Positions 16,632 to 25,626 of a stretch of 64,000 bases of DNA are shown in pieces. Position 1 is the stretch's first letter. The number at the start of each line of letters is the position of its first letter. Origin of the DNA: JAVBLG01 sp031553655 (GTDB taxonomy: Bacteria > Desulfobacterota > Desulfovibrionia > Desulfovibrionales > Desulfovibrionaceae); contig JAVBLG010000075.1 of assembly GCA_031553655.1 (NCBI GenBank), positions 1-64,000 of the forward strand, in the 5' to 3' direction. The notes beneath the pieces were generated by a model. The model was not told the DNA's origin and made no database searches. It saw only the letters and a list, made by a program, of their open reading frames with translations. The translations under genes and the position numbers were made by a program.

Positions 16632-17765
16632 TTATACTTGTCCGGGTTTGACAATAAATCTTTTTACGCGCCGCCCGATGCGGATCAGCCACTCATAATT
16701 AGGATAGTCTGTGTAGTTACGGTTGGGGAGATCCATTATGTTTGCCCAATCCTCGCATGACAAGCCCAGCTTGTCGCAAACATATTTGATGTCAACTTCC
16801 AGTTCCGCAGGGTCGTACAAGGGCTTTTCCATTTCAGCCACGGCCTGTTCACGGGTGATGATGCCCGAGACAATAAGGCTGGCAAGATGGGCCCGGCGCT
16901 TCTCATAACCGAATTTCTTCGGCAGCAGGTAGTTCTGAAAAAGCTTGGTAAAGCGCGACTCATCATGCTTTTTGCCGTAATCCTGCCAGCCGAAGGCCTC
17001 GGCCATTTCCTCCCGAGCCTTGAACACGTCATAAGGCATCAGGTTAAGCGGTTTTACAGCCTGCACAGTCTGGCCCAGAGGAAGATTGCCGTAAAATTTG
17101 CAATACTCGAAAAAACTCAGCAGAGGAAAATGGCGCAAAGGGCGAGAACCAAACTTGTCATGTATAGCCTTAATCTGCCGCGAATCCAGCGCGGTATACC
17201 CCCAACTGGTGGGTAAAATTGATTCGGAAACAAGATTGGAACCGGAAAGCCAGTAATTTATGCCGGCTTTTTCCGCCTCGCGGAACAGTACGGCAAAAAA
17301 CAAATGATCCTGCGGCACGTCCTGGTTGGCAAGGGCCGAAAACAAATAGGCCACCTGCAGGTCTTTCATCTCCTCCCAATCCACCTTGTGGATATGCAAA
17401 TCATAGCCTAAATACGCGGCCAGATTTTCCACATTTTTTTGAGACTGTTCGGAGTTCCAGCCGCCGTCCACATGGAAGATAAGGGGCCTCAGGCCCCATT
17501 CTTTTGACTTGTAGGCCAGATAGGAACTGTCCGTGCCGCCGGACAGGCCAATAATGCAATCATATGATTTGCCCTTGCCATCTTCTTTCATACGGGCGAT
17601 CAAGCCGTTCAGATTTTCCTGCCCGCGCGAATCGGGCAAATAAAACTTTTCCAGGCGCTCCAAGGCATTAACGCAGTGGTTGCAATAGCCTTTGTCGTCA
17701 AAGGTTATTTTCGGATCAGAGGTGTCCATAATGCAACGAGTGCATATCTGATAAGCCATGGCCAA
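16632..17765 (-). CDS. N-acetyl sugar amidotransferase, WbpG/PseA type
   Basis: A 377-aa adenine-nucleotide alpha-hydrolase family enzyme. CTRCIMDTSDPKITFDDKGYC and NHC (about 8-31) form the N-terminal zinc knuckle, and GLSGGTDSSYLAYKSKEWG (about 74-92) is the PP-loop. WbpG/PseA convert an acetamido to an acetamidino group on nucleotide-activated sugars, with ammonia usually supplied by HisH/HisF-like partners. Those partners are absent from the window. The asparagine-synthase-like gene at 18950-20899 is the only other amidotransferase in the locus. Confidence 0.85.
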   Translation of the reverse strand: MAMAYQICTRCIMDTSDPKITFDDKGYCNHCVNALERLEKFYLPDSRGQENLNGLIARMKEDGKGKSYDCIIGLSGGTDSSYLAYKSKEWGLRPLIFHVDGGWNSEQSQKNVENLAAYLGYDLHIHKVDWEEMKDLQVAYLFSALANQDVPQDHLFFAVLFREAEKAGINYWLSGSNLVSESILPTSWGYTALDSRQIKAIHDKFGSRPLRHFPLLSFFEYCKFYGNLPLGQTVQAVKPLNLMPYDVFKAREEMAEAFGWQDYGKKHDESRFTKLFQNYLLPKKFGYEKRRAHLASLIVSGIITREQAVAEMEKPLYDPAELEVDIKYVCDKLGLSCEDWANIMDLPNRNYTDYPNYEWLIRIGRRVKRFIVKPGQV

Positions 17766-17795
17766 TCCTTTAGGTAAACTACATACCGGTTATAA

Positions 17796-18947
17796 TCAGA
17801 CCAGAAGCTGCCGCACGGTCTGTGCGATGACCTCGTCATTGCGCTCCCAGCAAAGCTCGGAAGCGGCGGCATGAGCATTGGCTTTGAAGCCGTCTATATC
17901 TTTCGGCCGCAAACTATTAAGCATATCCGCGAATGCCTGCGAGGTAAAGTCGTTAGAGATCACTCCAAGTTTATGCTTTTCCACCAGTTGCGCCATATCT
18001 GGAGACGGCCCCACAGCCACGGCCAACCGGGCCTGGATGAACTCAAAAAGCTTGTTGGGCAAAAAATGCCGATGGTTGAAAGTAACCGGAGGAAGCAAAA
18101 ATAACCCCATGTCATATTGGGAAATAAACGGCACAATTTCCGGCATGGGCACAGTTGGGATCAACCTGACATTTTCCGTATTGCCCGCAAGAGATTTGAG
18201 CTTTTCATAATATTTTCTATTTGTGGGCATAAGCATCAAGTCCAGAGAAAAGCGGGGCGCGGCCATGTGGACGGCTTCAATCATGCGCTCCAAAGTCCTG
18301 CTTGGCGAAGCGTCGCCGTGATGTATGCAACGTATTATTTGCGGCTCGGTAGGGCGCGGAGCATAATCTCCGGCGGGAGAATAGCTGGGGAGCAGAGAAC
18401 ACGACACGCTATACTCTCTGGCGTATCCTTCCGCCAACCCGGGCGACACAGTGAATATGTGATCCGCGCTGCCCAGGTAATTGAGGCATAAATAATGATT
18501 TAGCCCTCTGAGAAAAACGCGCCAGGCAAGCCGGTCTTCAAACTGTCTGGGGTAAAATTCGCGCGCATCCAGAATAATTTTGCACCGCCCCAAGTTTTGC
18601 GGTCGATCGCGCAAAGCGCAGGCCAAAGGCAGAAGAACCAAGTCGTGACAAAATATACAGGAAAATGTTTTATCGTGCAGCGCGGCAAAGGCTGCCTTAA
18701 CGGAATTGTTCCATATGTCGCCCTCATAGCGTCCGACCACAAGTGATACCGCGCGCACAACTTTGTCCGCCATACCCTTTGGCCGCGCCGCGAGAGGCAC
18801 AAAGGCCATGCCGTCGGCGGAAGCCGCTTCCGCGCCGCCAAGGGCGCAAACCGTAACATCGCCAAATGAACGCGCCAGCTTGGCGAAGCGCGTGGGCCGG
18901 GGATCGCGGTTATAATTGTTCTGGAAAAGAGACAGAAAGGATGGCAT
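17796..18947 (-). CDS. Glycosyltransferase (GT4-like), paralogue of the protein at 20899-22050
   Basis: A 383-aa enzyme starting at ATG 18947, only 2 nt after the stop of the asparagine-synthase-like gene. A longer start at 18995 would overlap that gene. Shared with 20899-22050 are DPRPTR near the N-terminus, a central LDAREFYPRQFEDR/FDAHEYYPKAYEDL segment, IHHGDASPSRTLERMIE, and LPNKLFEFIQARLAVAVGPS (donor-site EX7E-like region, about 304-323). The two probably arose by duplication and add related residues to the repeating unit. No membrane anchor is seen. Confidence 0.75.
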   Translation of the reverse strand: MPSFLSLFQNNYNRDPRPTRFAKLARSFGDVTVCALGGAEAASADGMAFVPLAARPKGMADKVVRAVSLVVGRYEGDIWNNSVKAAFAALHDKTFSCIFCHDLVLLPLACALRDRPQNLGRCKIILDAREFYPRQFEDRLAWRVFLRGLNHYLCLNYLGSADHIFTVSPGLAEGYAREYSVSCSLLPSYSPAGDYAPRPTEPQIIRCIHHGDASPSRTLERMIEAVHMAAPRFSLDLMLMPTNRKYYEKLKSLAGNTENVRLIPTVPMPEIVPFISQYDMGLFLLPPVTFNHRHFLPNKLFEFIQARLAVAVGPSPDMAQLVEKHKLGVISNDFTSQAFADMLNSLRPKDIDGFKANAHAAASELCWERNDEVIAQTVRQLLV

Positions 18948-18949
18948 GG

Positions 18950-20899
18950 CTACTCCGCGATATTCAGAAGGGATTTCCAACGTAAAAAGACGCATATGCG
19001 CCAGATGACGCCGGAAAAAGAGCGCCTGCCTTCAATTGTGTCTTGCCACAGGCGTAAGGCATTGCCCGTGTGAATCATGGTCTGACCGGCTGACGCGGCG
19101 GCCATTGTTTCCTGCACCCAAGGAGACAGGCTCACAAGCCACTCCCGTTCCGGGCTTTCAAAACCGATCTTGTCGCGGCGGTCGAGAATGGCATCCGGCA
19201 CCAGACCACGCATGGCCTCGCGAAATACAGCCTTACTGCATCCCTGGCGATCAACGAGATATTCTTCCGGCAATGAAAGACAAAAATCCGCAAAATCCGC
19301 CGTAAGAAAAGGGACGCGGTTCTCAATGGAAAAAGCCATGGCCGCGCGATCTCCGTAACGCAACAGATTGGGTAGACCGGCCCAGGTGAGGGCATTGGCC
19401 AGGGTTTCACGCACCTTGTCCGGGCTGTTGTAAATGCCCGAATCGCGTGAAAGAAACCGCGCCGCCGAATGACTGCGCACGGCATCTATATTCAACCAGT
19501 CCGGAGCGGGAGTTTTACCGGCCAAAGCGCGCCCCAAAGGCTCTACCCAGCCCGGCAGCCAGGCCTTGGCAACACGCAGCATAATATGCTTGGCGTCCCG
19601 GCCCGGCCAGCGGGTTGTGGCGCGTAAAAATCGTGCGGCCTCCAGAATGTGCCCCTGCCCTATGAGAGAACGCATGCGCTCATCCGGATAGCCATAATAA
19701 CCGCCAAGCGTTTCGTCTCCGCCTTCGCCGTTGAGCAGTACCACCACGCCGCGCTCGCGCACCAGCTTATTTACCCGATATTGCGCATATAACCCGGTGC
19801 TGTTGAAGGGTTCGCCCAATTTCAGGATGAGGTCGTCCATATCCGCCGCCATTTCCAAGGCGGTAGGCGCGGTTTTATGCACGGTGGCCCCGGCGGCCGA
19901 AGCAGCCATATCTACCCAGCGTTCCTCGGAAATAGCCGAATTTTCCGCAGCCACATAACTGAAGGCATGCAGATCGGCATCCGGTTCCAGGCGCCGCACC
20001 GCGCAAAGCACGGCGCTGGAATCTATGCCGCCGGAAAGAGCCACACCAAGGGGAACATCACTACGCAGATGCAAGCGCACGGACTCAAGAAAACGCTCGC
20101 GCATCTCCACAGCGGCATCGGCAAAAGAAATGCGGCGCGGCTCCGGCAGGGAAACTTGCCACCAACGCTCGATGCGCGGCTGAGCTTTGTTTTTTATATT
20201 TATTTCCAAATAATGCGCGGGAGGGAGCTGAAAAATGTCCCGCAGCATGGTTTCCGGCCCCACGCCTTCGCGACCAACCAGCAAAAAATTATAAGCCGCC
20301 GTCCAGTCCAGGTCGCGGGCAATACCGGGGAACCGCAGCAAAGTCGGAAGCTCCGAAGCAAAAGCGAAACCGCCATCCTGCGCGGCCCAAAAAAAAGGCT
20401 TGATGCCAAAGGGATCACGAGCGCAAAACAAATTTCCGCTATGGGAATCAAAAAAAGCAAAGGCGAACATGCCCTTAAAACGGCTCAGGCAAGATTTGCC
20501 CCAGGTTATAAGCGCCCAGAGCAGCACTTCACTGTCGGTATCACTGTGAAACTCGCAGCCCAGAGCTTTCAATTCCTCGCGCAATTCCAGATAATTGTAT
20601 ATTTCGCCATTATATACCAGAGTATAGCGCCCGTCAGAGGAATGCATGGGCTGATGCCCGGCGGAAGACAGGTCTATTATGGAAAGACGGGTCTGCCCCA
20701 AAAGCAGCGCGCAGGGATACTCCGCTGACGCCGTATGAGCTTTTTCCGTGCCAAGCAACCTGCCATCAGGGGCAAATGCGGCCCAACCCCGGTCATCAGG
20801 GCCGCGATGGGCAAGGGAAGAAAAAAGGGCGTCAGCGATGGCGGGGATATCACCCCGCTGGTACGGAGAAGAAGGAATCCAGCCGAAAATGCCGCACAT
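18950..20899 (-). CDS. Asparagine synthase (glutamine-hydrolysing) family, glycan-locus type
   Basis: A 649-aa protein with both AsnB domains. MCGIFGW gives the glutaminase nucleophile Cys2. QTRLSIIDLSSAGHQPM and YNGEIYNYLELREEL follow in the class II amidotransferase domain. SGGIDSSAVL (about 289-298) is the PP-loop of the synthetase half. Such genes are common in O-antigen loci, where they may amidate a uronic acid rather than make asparagine. It overlaps the start of the upstream-encoded glycosyltransferase as TAATG (20897-20901) and is followed after 2 nt by another, so the three are translationally linked. Confidence 0.9.
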   Translation of the reverse strand: MCGIFGWIPSSPYQRGDIPAIADALFSSLAHRGPDDRGWAAFAPDGRLLGTEKAHTASAEYPCALLLGQTRLSIIDLSSAGHQPMHSSDGRYTLVYNGEIYNYLELREELKALGCEFHSDTDSEVLLWALITWGKSCLSRFKGMFAFAFFDSHSGNLFCARDPFGIKPFFWAAQDGGFAFASELPTLLRFPGIARDLDWTAAYNFLLVGREGVGPETMLRDIFQLPPAHYLEINIKNKAQPRIERWWQVSLPEPRRISFADAAVEMRERFLESVRLHLRSDVPLGVALSGGIDSSAVLCAVRRLEPDADLHAFSYVAAENSAISEERWVDMAASAAGATVHKTAPTALEMAADMDDLILKLGEPFNSTGLYAQYRVNKLVRERGVVVLLNGEGGDETLGGYYGYPDERMRSLIGQGHILEAARFLRATTRWPGRDAKHIMLRVAKAWLPGWVEPLGRALAGKTPAPDWLNIDAVRSHSAARFLSRDSGIYNSPDKVRETLANALTWAGLPNLLRYGDRAAMAFSIENRVPFLTADFADFCLSLPEEYLVDRQGCSKAVFREAMRGLVPDAILDRRDKIGFESPEREWLVSLSPWVQETMAAASAGQTMIHTGNALRLWQDTIEGRRSFSGVIWRICVFLRWKSLLNIAE

Positions 20900-22050
20900 T
20901 AACGGGCGTTCCTCTCCAATGCACGCCGAAGAACATTTTTCAAAGTATCCATGCTCGCCTCCGCATTATATAATTTGGCGGCCTTATCAGCATTTTGCTT
21001 AAAGCATACAATACGTTCCGGAGTCAATTGGTTCAGCTCATAGGCCATCGTCTGTGGAGTAAAATCTCCGACTACAACTCCCAGATTGTGTTCTTTGACT
21101 ATTGGAGCCATTTCTATCGAGGGACCTATGACTATGCCCAATCTGGCTTGTATAAACTCAAAAAACTTATTAGGAAGCATGTGGATATTATTGAAACTAG
21201 ATTGGCCCAGAATATACACTCCAATATCACATTCATTAATAGTTTTGCTCAAATCAGGCATAGGTACCGGATCTTTCCAAATAACTTTCCTGTTTCCAGA
21301 TGAGTATTGCCGCAGATGCTCTATATATCCATGGTCTCCAACAAGCATCAGCTCAAGAGTAAATCTGTCATCTACATACTTCATCATGTCCAACATAGCT
21401 TCAATATGCCTGTCAGGGTTCGCACCTCCATGATGTATTAACCTGATACAATCAGGGGCAACAGAACTAACAGGCAAATCTTGATATATCGGCGCACTGT
21501 AAACTATTTCCGGAAGTATGCCAAAGTTCTTTTGATACTCTGTAGCAAGACCTGGACAAACAGTGATCATATTCGCACATTTTGGCATGTAATTTTTGCA
21601 AAGCCTGATTAAGTGAGGCTTATGAAAAATTTTCCAAAATAAATCCTCATAAGCTTTTGGATAATACTCATGGGCATCAAAAATTACCGGAGCACCTTTG
21701 GCCAGACAAAATCCCAAAGGCAATGGTTCCGCATCATGCACAATAACGGCATCAAATTTCCTGGAGTGCAACTTATCAGGATCTTTCAACGCGAACCGCT
21801 GCAAAAAAGGCCCGGAATTACCTAAAAGCAAATTACCAGCCCGCCAAATCCTGCCTAAAGGCGAAGAGGCCGGACGATGCTCAATGGCGGCAAAATCAAC
21901 TCCGTCAAGACCGGGATCACCAAATCCGGCAACAGTGATGGAATACTCATCGCGCAACAACAATGCTTGGCGATACTCACGCGGGTCCATGCGGGCATCA
22001 GTAAATGAAAGTATGAGTAAGTGAGGTTTCAGAGACATAAAATCATCCAT
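20899..22050 (-). CDS. Glycosyltransferase (GT4-like) with unusually AT-rich sequence
   Basis: A 383-aa enzyme similar to 17796-18947 (RMDPREYR, VIFDAHEYYPKAYEDL, LIHHGGANPDRHIEAM, LPNKFFEFIQARLGIVIGPS). The gene is visibly richer in A and T than its neighbours and uses codons such as ATA, AGA and TTA more often, which suggests later acquisition or exchange within the locus. ATG 22050 and ATG 22038 are both possible starts; neither has a strong ribosome binding site. Its stop overlaps the asparagine-synthase-like gene. Confidence 0.75.
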   Translation of the reverse strand: MDDFMSLKPHLLILSFTDARMDPREYRQALLLRDEYSITVAGFGDPGLDGVDFAAIEHRPASSPLGRIWRAGNLLLGNSGPFLQRFALKDPDKLHSRKFDAVIVHDAEPLPLGFCLAKGAPVIFDAHEYYPKAYEDLFWKIFHKPHLIRLCKNYMPKCANMITVCPGLATEYQKNFGILPEIVYSAPIYQDLPVSSVAPDCIRLIHHGGANPDRHIEAMLDMMKYVDDRFTLELMLVGDHGYIEHLRQYSSGNRKVIWKDPVPMPDLSKTINECDIGVYILGQSSFNNIHMLPNKFFEFIQARLGIVIGPSIEMAPIVKEHNLGVVVGDFTPQTMAYELNQLTPERIVCFKQNADKAAKLYNAEASMDTLKNVLRRALERNAR

Positions 22051-22071
22051 GCGCTCTAACGCTTAATATAT

Positions 22072-23865
22072 TTAAACATTTTGTTTAATCTTATATTCCG
22101 CCAATATAGCATCCGGTTTGCCGCTTTTTATGACCATACCGTCTTCCAGCCAGACCACGGCATCGCAATGCTCCACAGTGCTCAAGCGATGGGCAATGAT
22201 TACAACCGTCACATCCTTGCGCAAGTTAAATATTGTTTCCTGTATGGAGTTCTCGGTGGCACTGTCCAGAGCGCTGGTGGCCTCGTCAAAAATCAGTATT
22301 TGCGGTTTGGCGTAAAGGGCGCGGGCTATGGCTACACGCTGGGCCTGGCCGCCGGAAAGACGCACGCCGCGCTCGCCAATTTCCGTATGGATGTCCTGAG
22401 GGAGTTGTTCCCAAAAATTCACAGCGGCCATGCGGCAGGACTCGCGCACACGCTCCTCGTCAATTTCATCTCCCCAACGGGACAGGGCCACATTTTCCGC
22501 CAAAGTGCCGTCCATGAGATACGGCGATTGCGGCACATAGCCGATCAGCGTGCGCAGACCGGGGTAATCTGATGGCGAGAGCGGCTTGCCGTCAACAAAT
22601 ATTTTTCCCGTATCAGGTTCAAGCAGTGCCGTCAGAATTCCGATAAGTGTACTTTTACCCGCGCCGGACGGGCCTATCACCCCGATCATGCCGCCTTTGG
22701 GGATATCAAAATTGACATTACGCAAGGCATGAGTCGGAGATTTGGGATATTTGAAATCAATGTTTTCAAATTTTATTGACTGCTCAAAAGCCAAAGGAGC
22801 GGCTTCGGATTGCATTTCCGCACAGCCCGCATTCTCCATGCCCTTGAAAAACATGTCGAGGTATGGCCGGTACCCCTGAATGGTCACAATAGCCGAAACA
22901 GCCTTGTTCTGGCAGGGCAAAAGCCGCCAGGCCATGGCCGCCAGCAATGCCAGCGATCCGGTCATCTGCGCTATGGAAAAATCCAGCATCATCATGCCAA
23001 GCATGGCCAGAAGCAGGGTGATCATCCCCACGCTTTCCAAAGTCCAAATCGGCAGGGAGGGCAAAGTGCAAGAGTAGGAGTAATCTCTGGTAATTCCTTG
23101 CAGATTTTTCCGGAATTTTTCAACAACCACAGCTTCGCGCCGGTAAATACGCATGTCACGTATGCCGTGCAGACCGGCCATGGCGTTTTTGTTGGCATCG
23201 ACATACGCTTCGGCGATAGCCCGATTGCAATCAAGAATAACTCTGCGGGAAAATTTGTAAGTTACCAGAGCCGTAACGCCGGTTAATCCCAGAACAATCA
23301 AAGATGGCAACGGAGCCAGCACCAGTCCGCCCACGAGGAGAAAAACGGCTATGGCCGCCTGCGTAATCATGACAAGCAGGCTACTCAAAAAGTAACCTAC
23401 ATACATACGATAATTGAGCAATTGGAGCAGTTCGGCCGCGTTTTGCTCCAAATGCCACAAATAATTTTTGCCCATATAAAATTGGAAAAGTCTGGAAGTA
23501 AGCATGGCCGAGGATTCATAGGCGTAAAGATTCTGCTTGTAGGTTAGTATGCCCAACAGAGAATTTTTTACGCACACGGAAACAGCCACGCAACCGAGCA
23601 GAACGGTGAGCAGAGTGGCCTGGTTGCTCAAAATAGTTTCCCAATGAGGAAAAGAGGACATCACGGCCCGGATCGCTTTCAAATCCATAAGGCTCTGCGG
23701 GGAGGCCAAGGCAACGCCAAACAGAGAAACCAAACCGGCCACTCCAAGCTCCACAAGGCCCATAACCAGAGAAAACGCCATAAGCCTCCACAGTGCGCGG
23801 CGCATCCGTGGAGGCAGAAAGTTTAAAATGGCGCGGGTTTGATCCCGCGCATACGTTGGAAACAT
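22072..23865 (-). CDS. ABC exporter with fused membrane and ATPase domains (MsbA/PglK-like)
   Basis: A 597-aa half-transporter that probably works as a homodimer. Six membrane segments lie within about 25-310. The ATPase follows, with Walker A GPSGAGKSTLIG, signature LSGGQAQRVAIARAL, Walker B ILIFDEATSALD and switch region VIIAHRLSTVEHCD. ATG 23865 has AGG before it; TTG 23871 is two codons upstream. As the first gene of the glycan locus, it is the best candidate for flipping the lipid-linked oligosaccharide, as PglK does. A lipid A exporter role is the alternative. Confidence 0.85.
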   Translation of the reverse strand: MFPTYARDQTRAILNFLPPRMRRALWRLMAFSLVMGLVELGVAGLVSLFGVALASPQSLMDLKAIRAVMSSFPHWETILSNQATLLTVLLGCVAVSVCVKNSLLGILTYKQNLYAYESSAMLTSRLFQFYMGKNYLWHLEQNAAELLQLLNYRMYVGYFLSSLLVMITQAAIAVFLLVGGLVLAPLPSLIVLGLTGVTALVTYKFSRRVILDCNRAIAEAYVDANKNAMAGLHGIRDMRIYRREAVVVEKFRKNLQGITRDYSYSCTLPSLPIWTLESVGMITLLLAMLGMMMLDFSIAQMTGSLALLAAMAWRLLPCQNKAVSAIVTIQGYRPYLDMFFKGMENAGCAEMQSEAAPLAFEQSIKFENIDFKYPKSPTHALRNVNFDIPKGGMIGVIGPSGAGKSTLIGILTALLEPDTGKIFVDGKPLSPSDYPGLRTLIGYVPQSPYLMDGTLAENVALSRWGDEIDEERVRESCRMAAVNFWEQLPQDIHTEIGERGVRLSGGQAQRVAIARALYAKPQILIFDEATSALDSATENSIQETIFNLRKDVTVVIIAHRLSTVEHCDAVVWLEDGMVIKSGKPDAILAEYKIKQNV

Positions 23866-24034
23866 AGGCAACCTGTAATCATGCGCGCCACTCCGGCCGC
23901 GCTATTAACTTGGGGATAATAAGGCCGCTAACTTAGCCATAATCCAGCTCGGACACAAGGCCAAAAGCTGCCCATTCAAAAAAATCGGGGGGCAATGCCA
24001 ATGTTTATATCTATCAACATACGGGCATTGTTAG
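23866..24034. other. Intergenic region before the glycan locus
   Basis: About 170 nt between two minus-strand genes. It should hold the promoter of the glycan locus, but no clear -35/-10 pair or operator was recognised. Confidence 0.4.
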
Positions 24035-25300
24035 TTATTCAGCCTCCGCGTAGCCGCCGCGCGAGCGGGTAACCTTGGCCACAAAGGATCTTGTTTCGGC
24101 TATGGGCATGGAGGTGAGGCGGTTGTAGATTTCTTCCGAACTCATGCCGTTGATGATTTCCACAGCTCTGTCGCGGTTGGAGTTGAAGAGGCGCAGAAAA
24201 CGGTTGGGTCCCATATTATAGGAGGCTATGGCGCAATATTCGCGCGACTTTTCGTTTTCTATGTCGCCGAGGTAGCGGTTGAGCAGCAGGTGTAAATAAG
24301 CTGTGCCAAAACGGATATTGGTTTCGGGGTCGGTCAGTTCGGCATAACCCATCGAGCCGGTGCGGCCATAGATGAATTTGTGAATTTCCCCTCCGGCCGT
24401 TCCTGGAAGAATCTGCATCAGGCCCATGGCCGACCTGGAACTTACCAGTGTAGTGGAAAAATTGCTTTCATTATGAATGATGGCCAGAACAAGGTCTTCC
24501 TTCAATTTGTAGCGTTCAGCGTATTGGCGCACCCACTCTCTGTAACGCCGCGCCCGGTCATAGTTGTTAACCGGGGCTGGAGCCGGGGTCGGGGTAGAAG
24601 CCGGGCGCGCGCTCACAACCCAGTTTCCAACTTCGCCGCCCGTGTTCGCGTCGCTTTTGCCGTTTGCGACCGTTTTTTCACCTTTTGCCGCCTGTTCGGC
24701 GCTCCCGGAAGCTTCGGAGCGCTCGGGTTGCGCGGCTTCCGCAGGGGCGATTTCCGCCATTTCCGACTGTTCAGGCTGTTCGATTTGTTCCTGCTGCTCG
24801 GGGATAACGCATTCCGGCTCCAGCGTGAGCCTGTTTTCCGCAAAACGCAGCGGCCGCCCCAGGCTGTCCAGGGCTTCGCCAAAGCCGAGCGGCACCGGAG
24901 CGGCCAGAGCGGCGCGGTCCTGCCCGTTATGCAGCAACGGATCGAAATTTTCCGTATCGAATTTGGCTTCCATTTGCCGCATGGCTTCGCCTACCACCAA
25001 AAAAATTGTCTCATCATCAAATGCCACGCGCAACGGCCCGGAAGTTTGATAGGAGGACGGCGAAGCATCGGGCGTAACCTCCGGCTGAGTGACGGACACG
25101 GAACCAAACACTTGCCACGAGGGAATATTGTCGCGAGCGTCCGGGGCCGGGGCGGGCATGTCTTCCGGCCCTGCCTTTGCTACATGCATTTCGGCCTTGC
25201 GGCGCATTTGCGGGCCTTCCACCTGGGGGGTGAACCCCGCCAGCAGACCGGCGGCCACAGCCGCCCCCACACTGAGGCCGATGATGATAAATTTGCGCAT
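24035..25300 (-). CDS. Membrane-anchored lytic transglycosylase (SLT domain)
   Basis: A 421-aa protein. An N-terminal hydrophobic segment (about 4-24) anchors or exports it. A long Pro/Glu/Gln/Ala-rich linker (about 150-240) precedes the SLT domain (about 250-410). The catalytic Glu is in LAIIHNESNFSTTLVSSRSA, with the MGLMQILPGTA and IASYNMGPNRFL motifs of soluble lytic transglycosylases such as MltC/MltE. It cleaves peptidoglycan glycan strands to 1,6-anhydro ends in the periplasm. It stands alone, divergent from nifU. Confidence 0.88.
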   Translation of the reverse strand: MRKFIIIGLSVGAAVAAGLLAGFTPQVEGPQMRRKAEMHVAKAGPEDMPAPAPDARDNIPSWQVFGSVSVTQPEVTPDASPSSYQTSGPLRVAFDDETIFLVVGEAMRQMEAKFDTENFDPLLHNGQDRAALAAPVPLGFGEALDSLGRPLRFAENRLTLEPECVIPEQQEQIEQPEQSEMAEIAPAEAAQPERSEASGSAEQAAKGEKTVANGKSDANTGGEVGNWVVSARPASTPTPAPAPVNNYDRARRYREWVRQYAERYKLKEDLVLAIIHNESNFSTTLVSSRSAMGLMQILPGTAGGEIHKFIYGRTGSMGYAELTDPETNIRFGTAYLHLLLNRYLGDIENEKSREYCAIASYNMGPNRFLRLFNSNRDRAVEIINGMSSEEIYNRLTSMPIAETRSFVAKVTRSRGGYAEAE

Positions 25301-25413
25301 TACAGGCGTGCTCCTGTTGAGGCGAATATAACGCCGCCAATAAAACGACGCATTTCATATGCAATTATGCAAGTAGCCTGCCAGAACAAAATATAATTAA
25401 CTTTTTAATTATA

Positions 25414-25442
25414 TTGATAGATACCGATGCTCGTCCGAATAT
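25414..25442 (+). promoter_or_regulatory. Possible sigma70-type promoter for nifU
   Basis: TTGATA (25414-25419), a 17-nt spacer and GAATAT (25437-25442) lie about 185 nt before nifU. Weak match, given here because the long leader that follows is structured. Confidence 0.3.
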
Positions 25443-25510
25443 ATTATATCGGAAAGGTGCTGTCAAATAACTGCTAAAAATAAAATTATAGGTCCGGAGA
25501 TGATGACATC

Positions 25511-25565
25511 GGGGCATTTCGGTCTTACGATATAAGAAGTGTAGACCGGGCGAAATAAACGCCCC
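25511..25565 (+). promoter_or_regulatory. Structured 5' leader upstream of nifU
   Basis: Nested pairing is visible: GGGGC (25511-25515) with GCCCC (25561-25565), and inside it TTTCGGTCT with AGACCG plus CGAAA. It lies about 60 nt before the start codon. It does not match any riboswitch I recognise; it may be a regulatory leader. Confidence 0.45.
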
Positions 25566-25626
25566 ATGTCCTGACCGGCCGCGAGGCGTAAATTTGAAGC
25601 GCAATTTGCTATGGAGGCAATATAAC

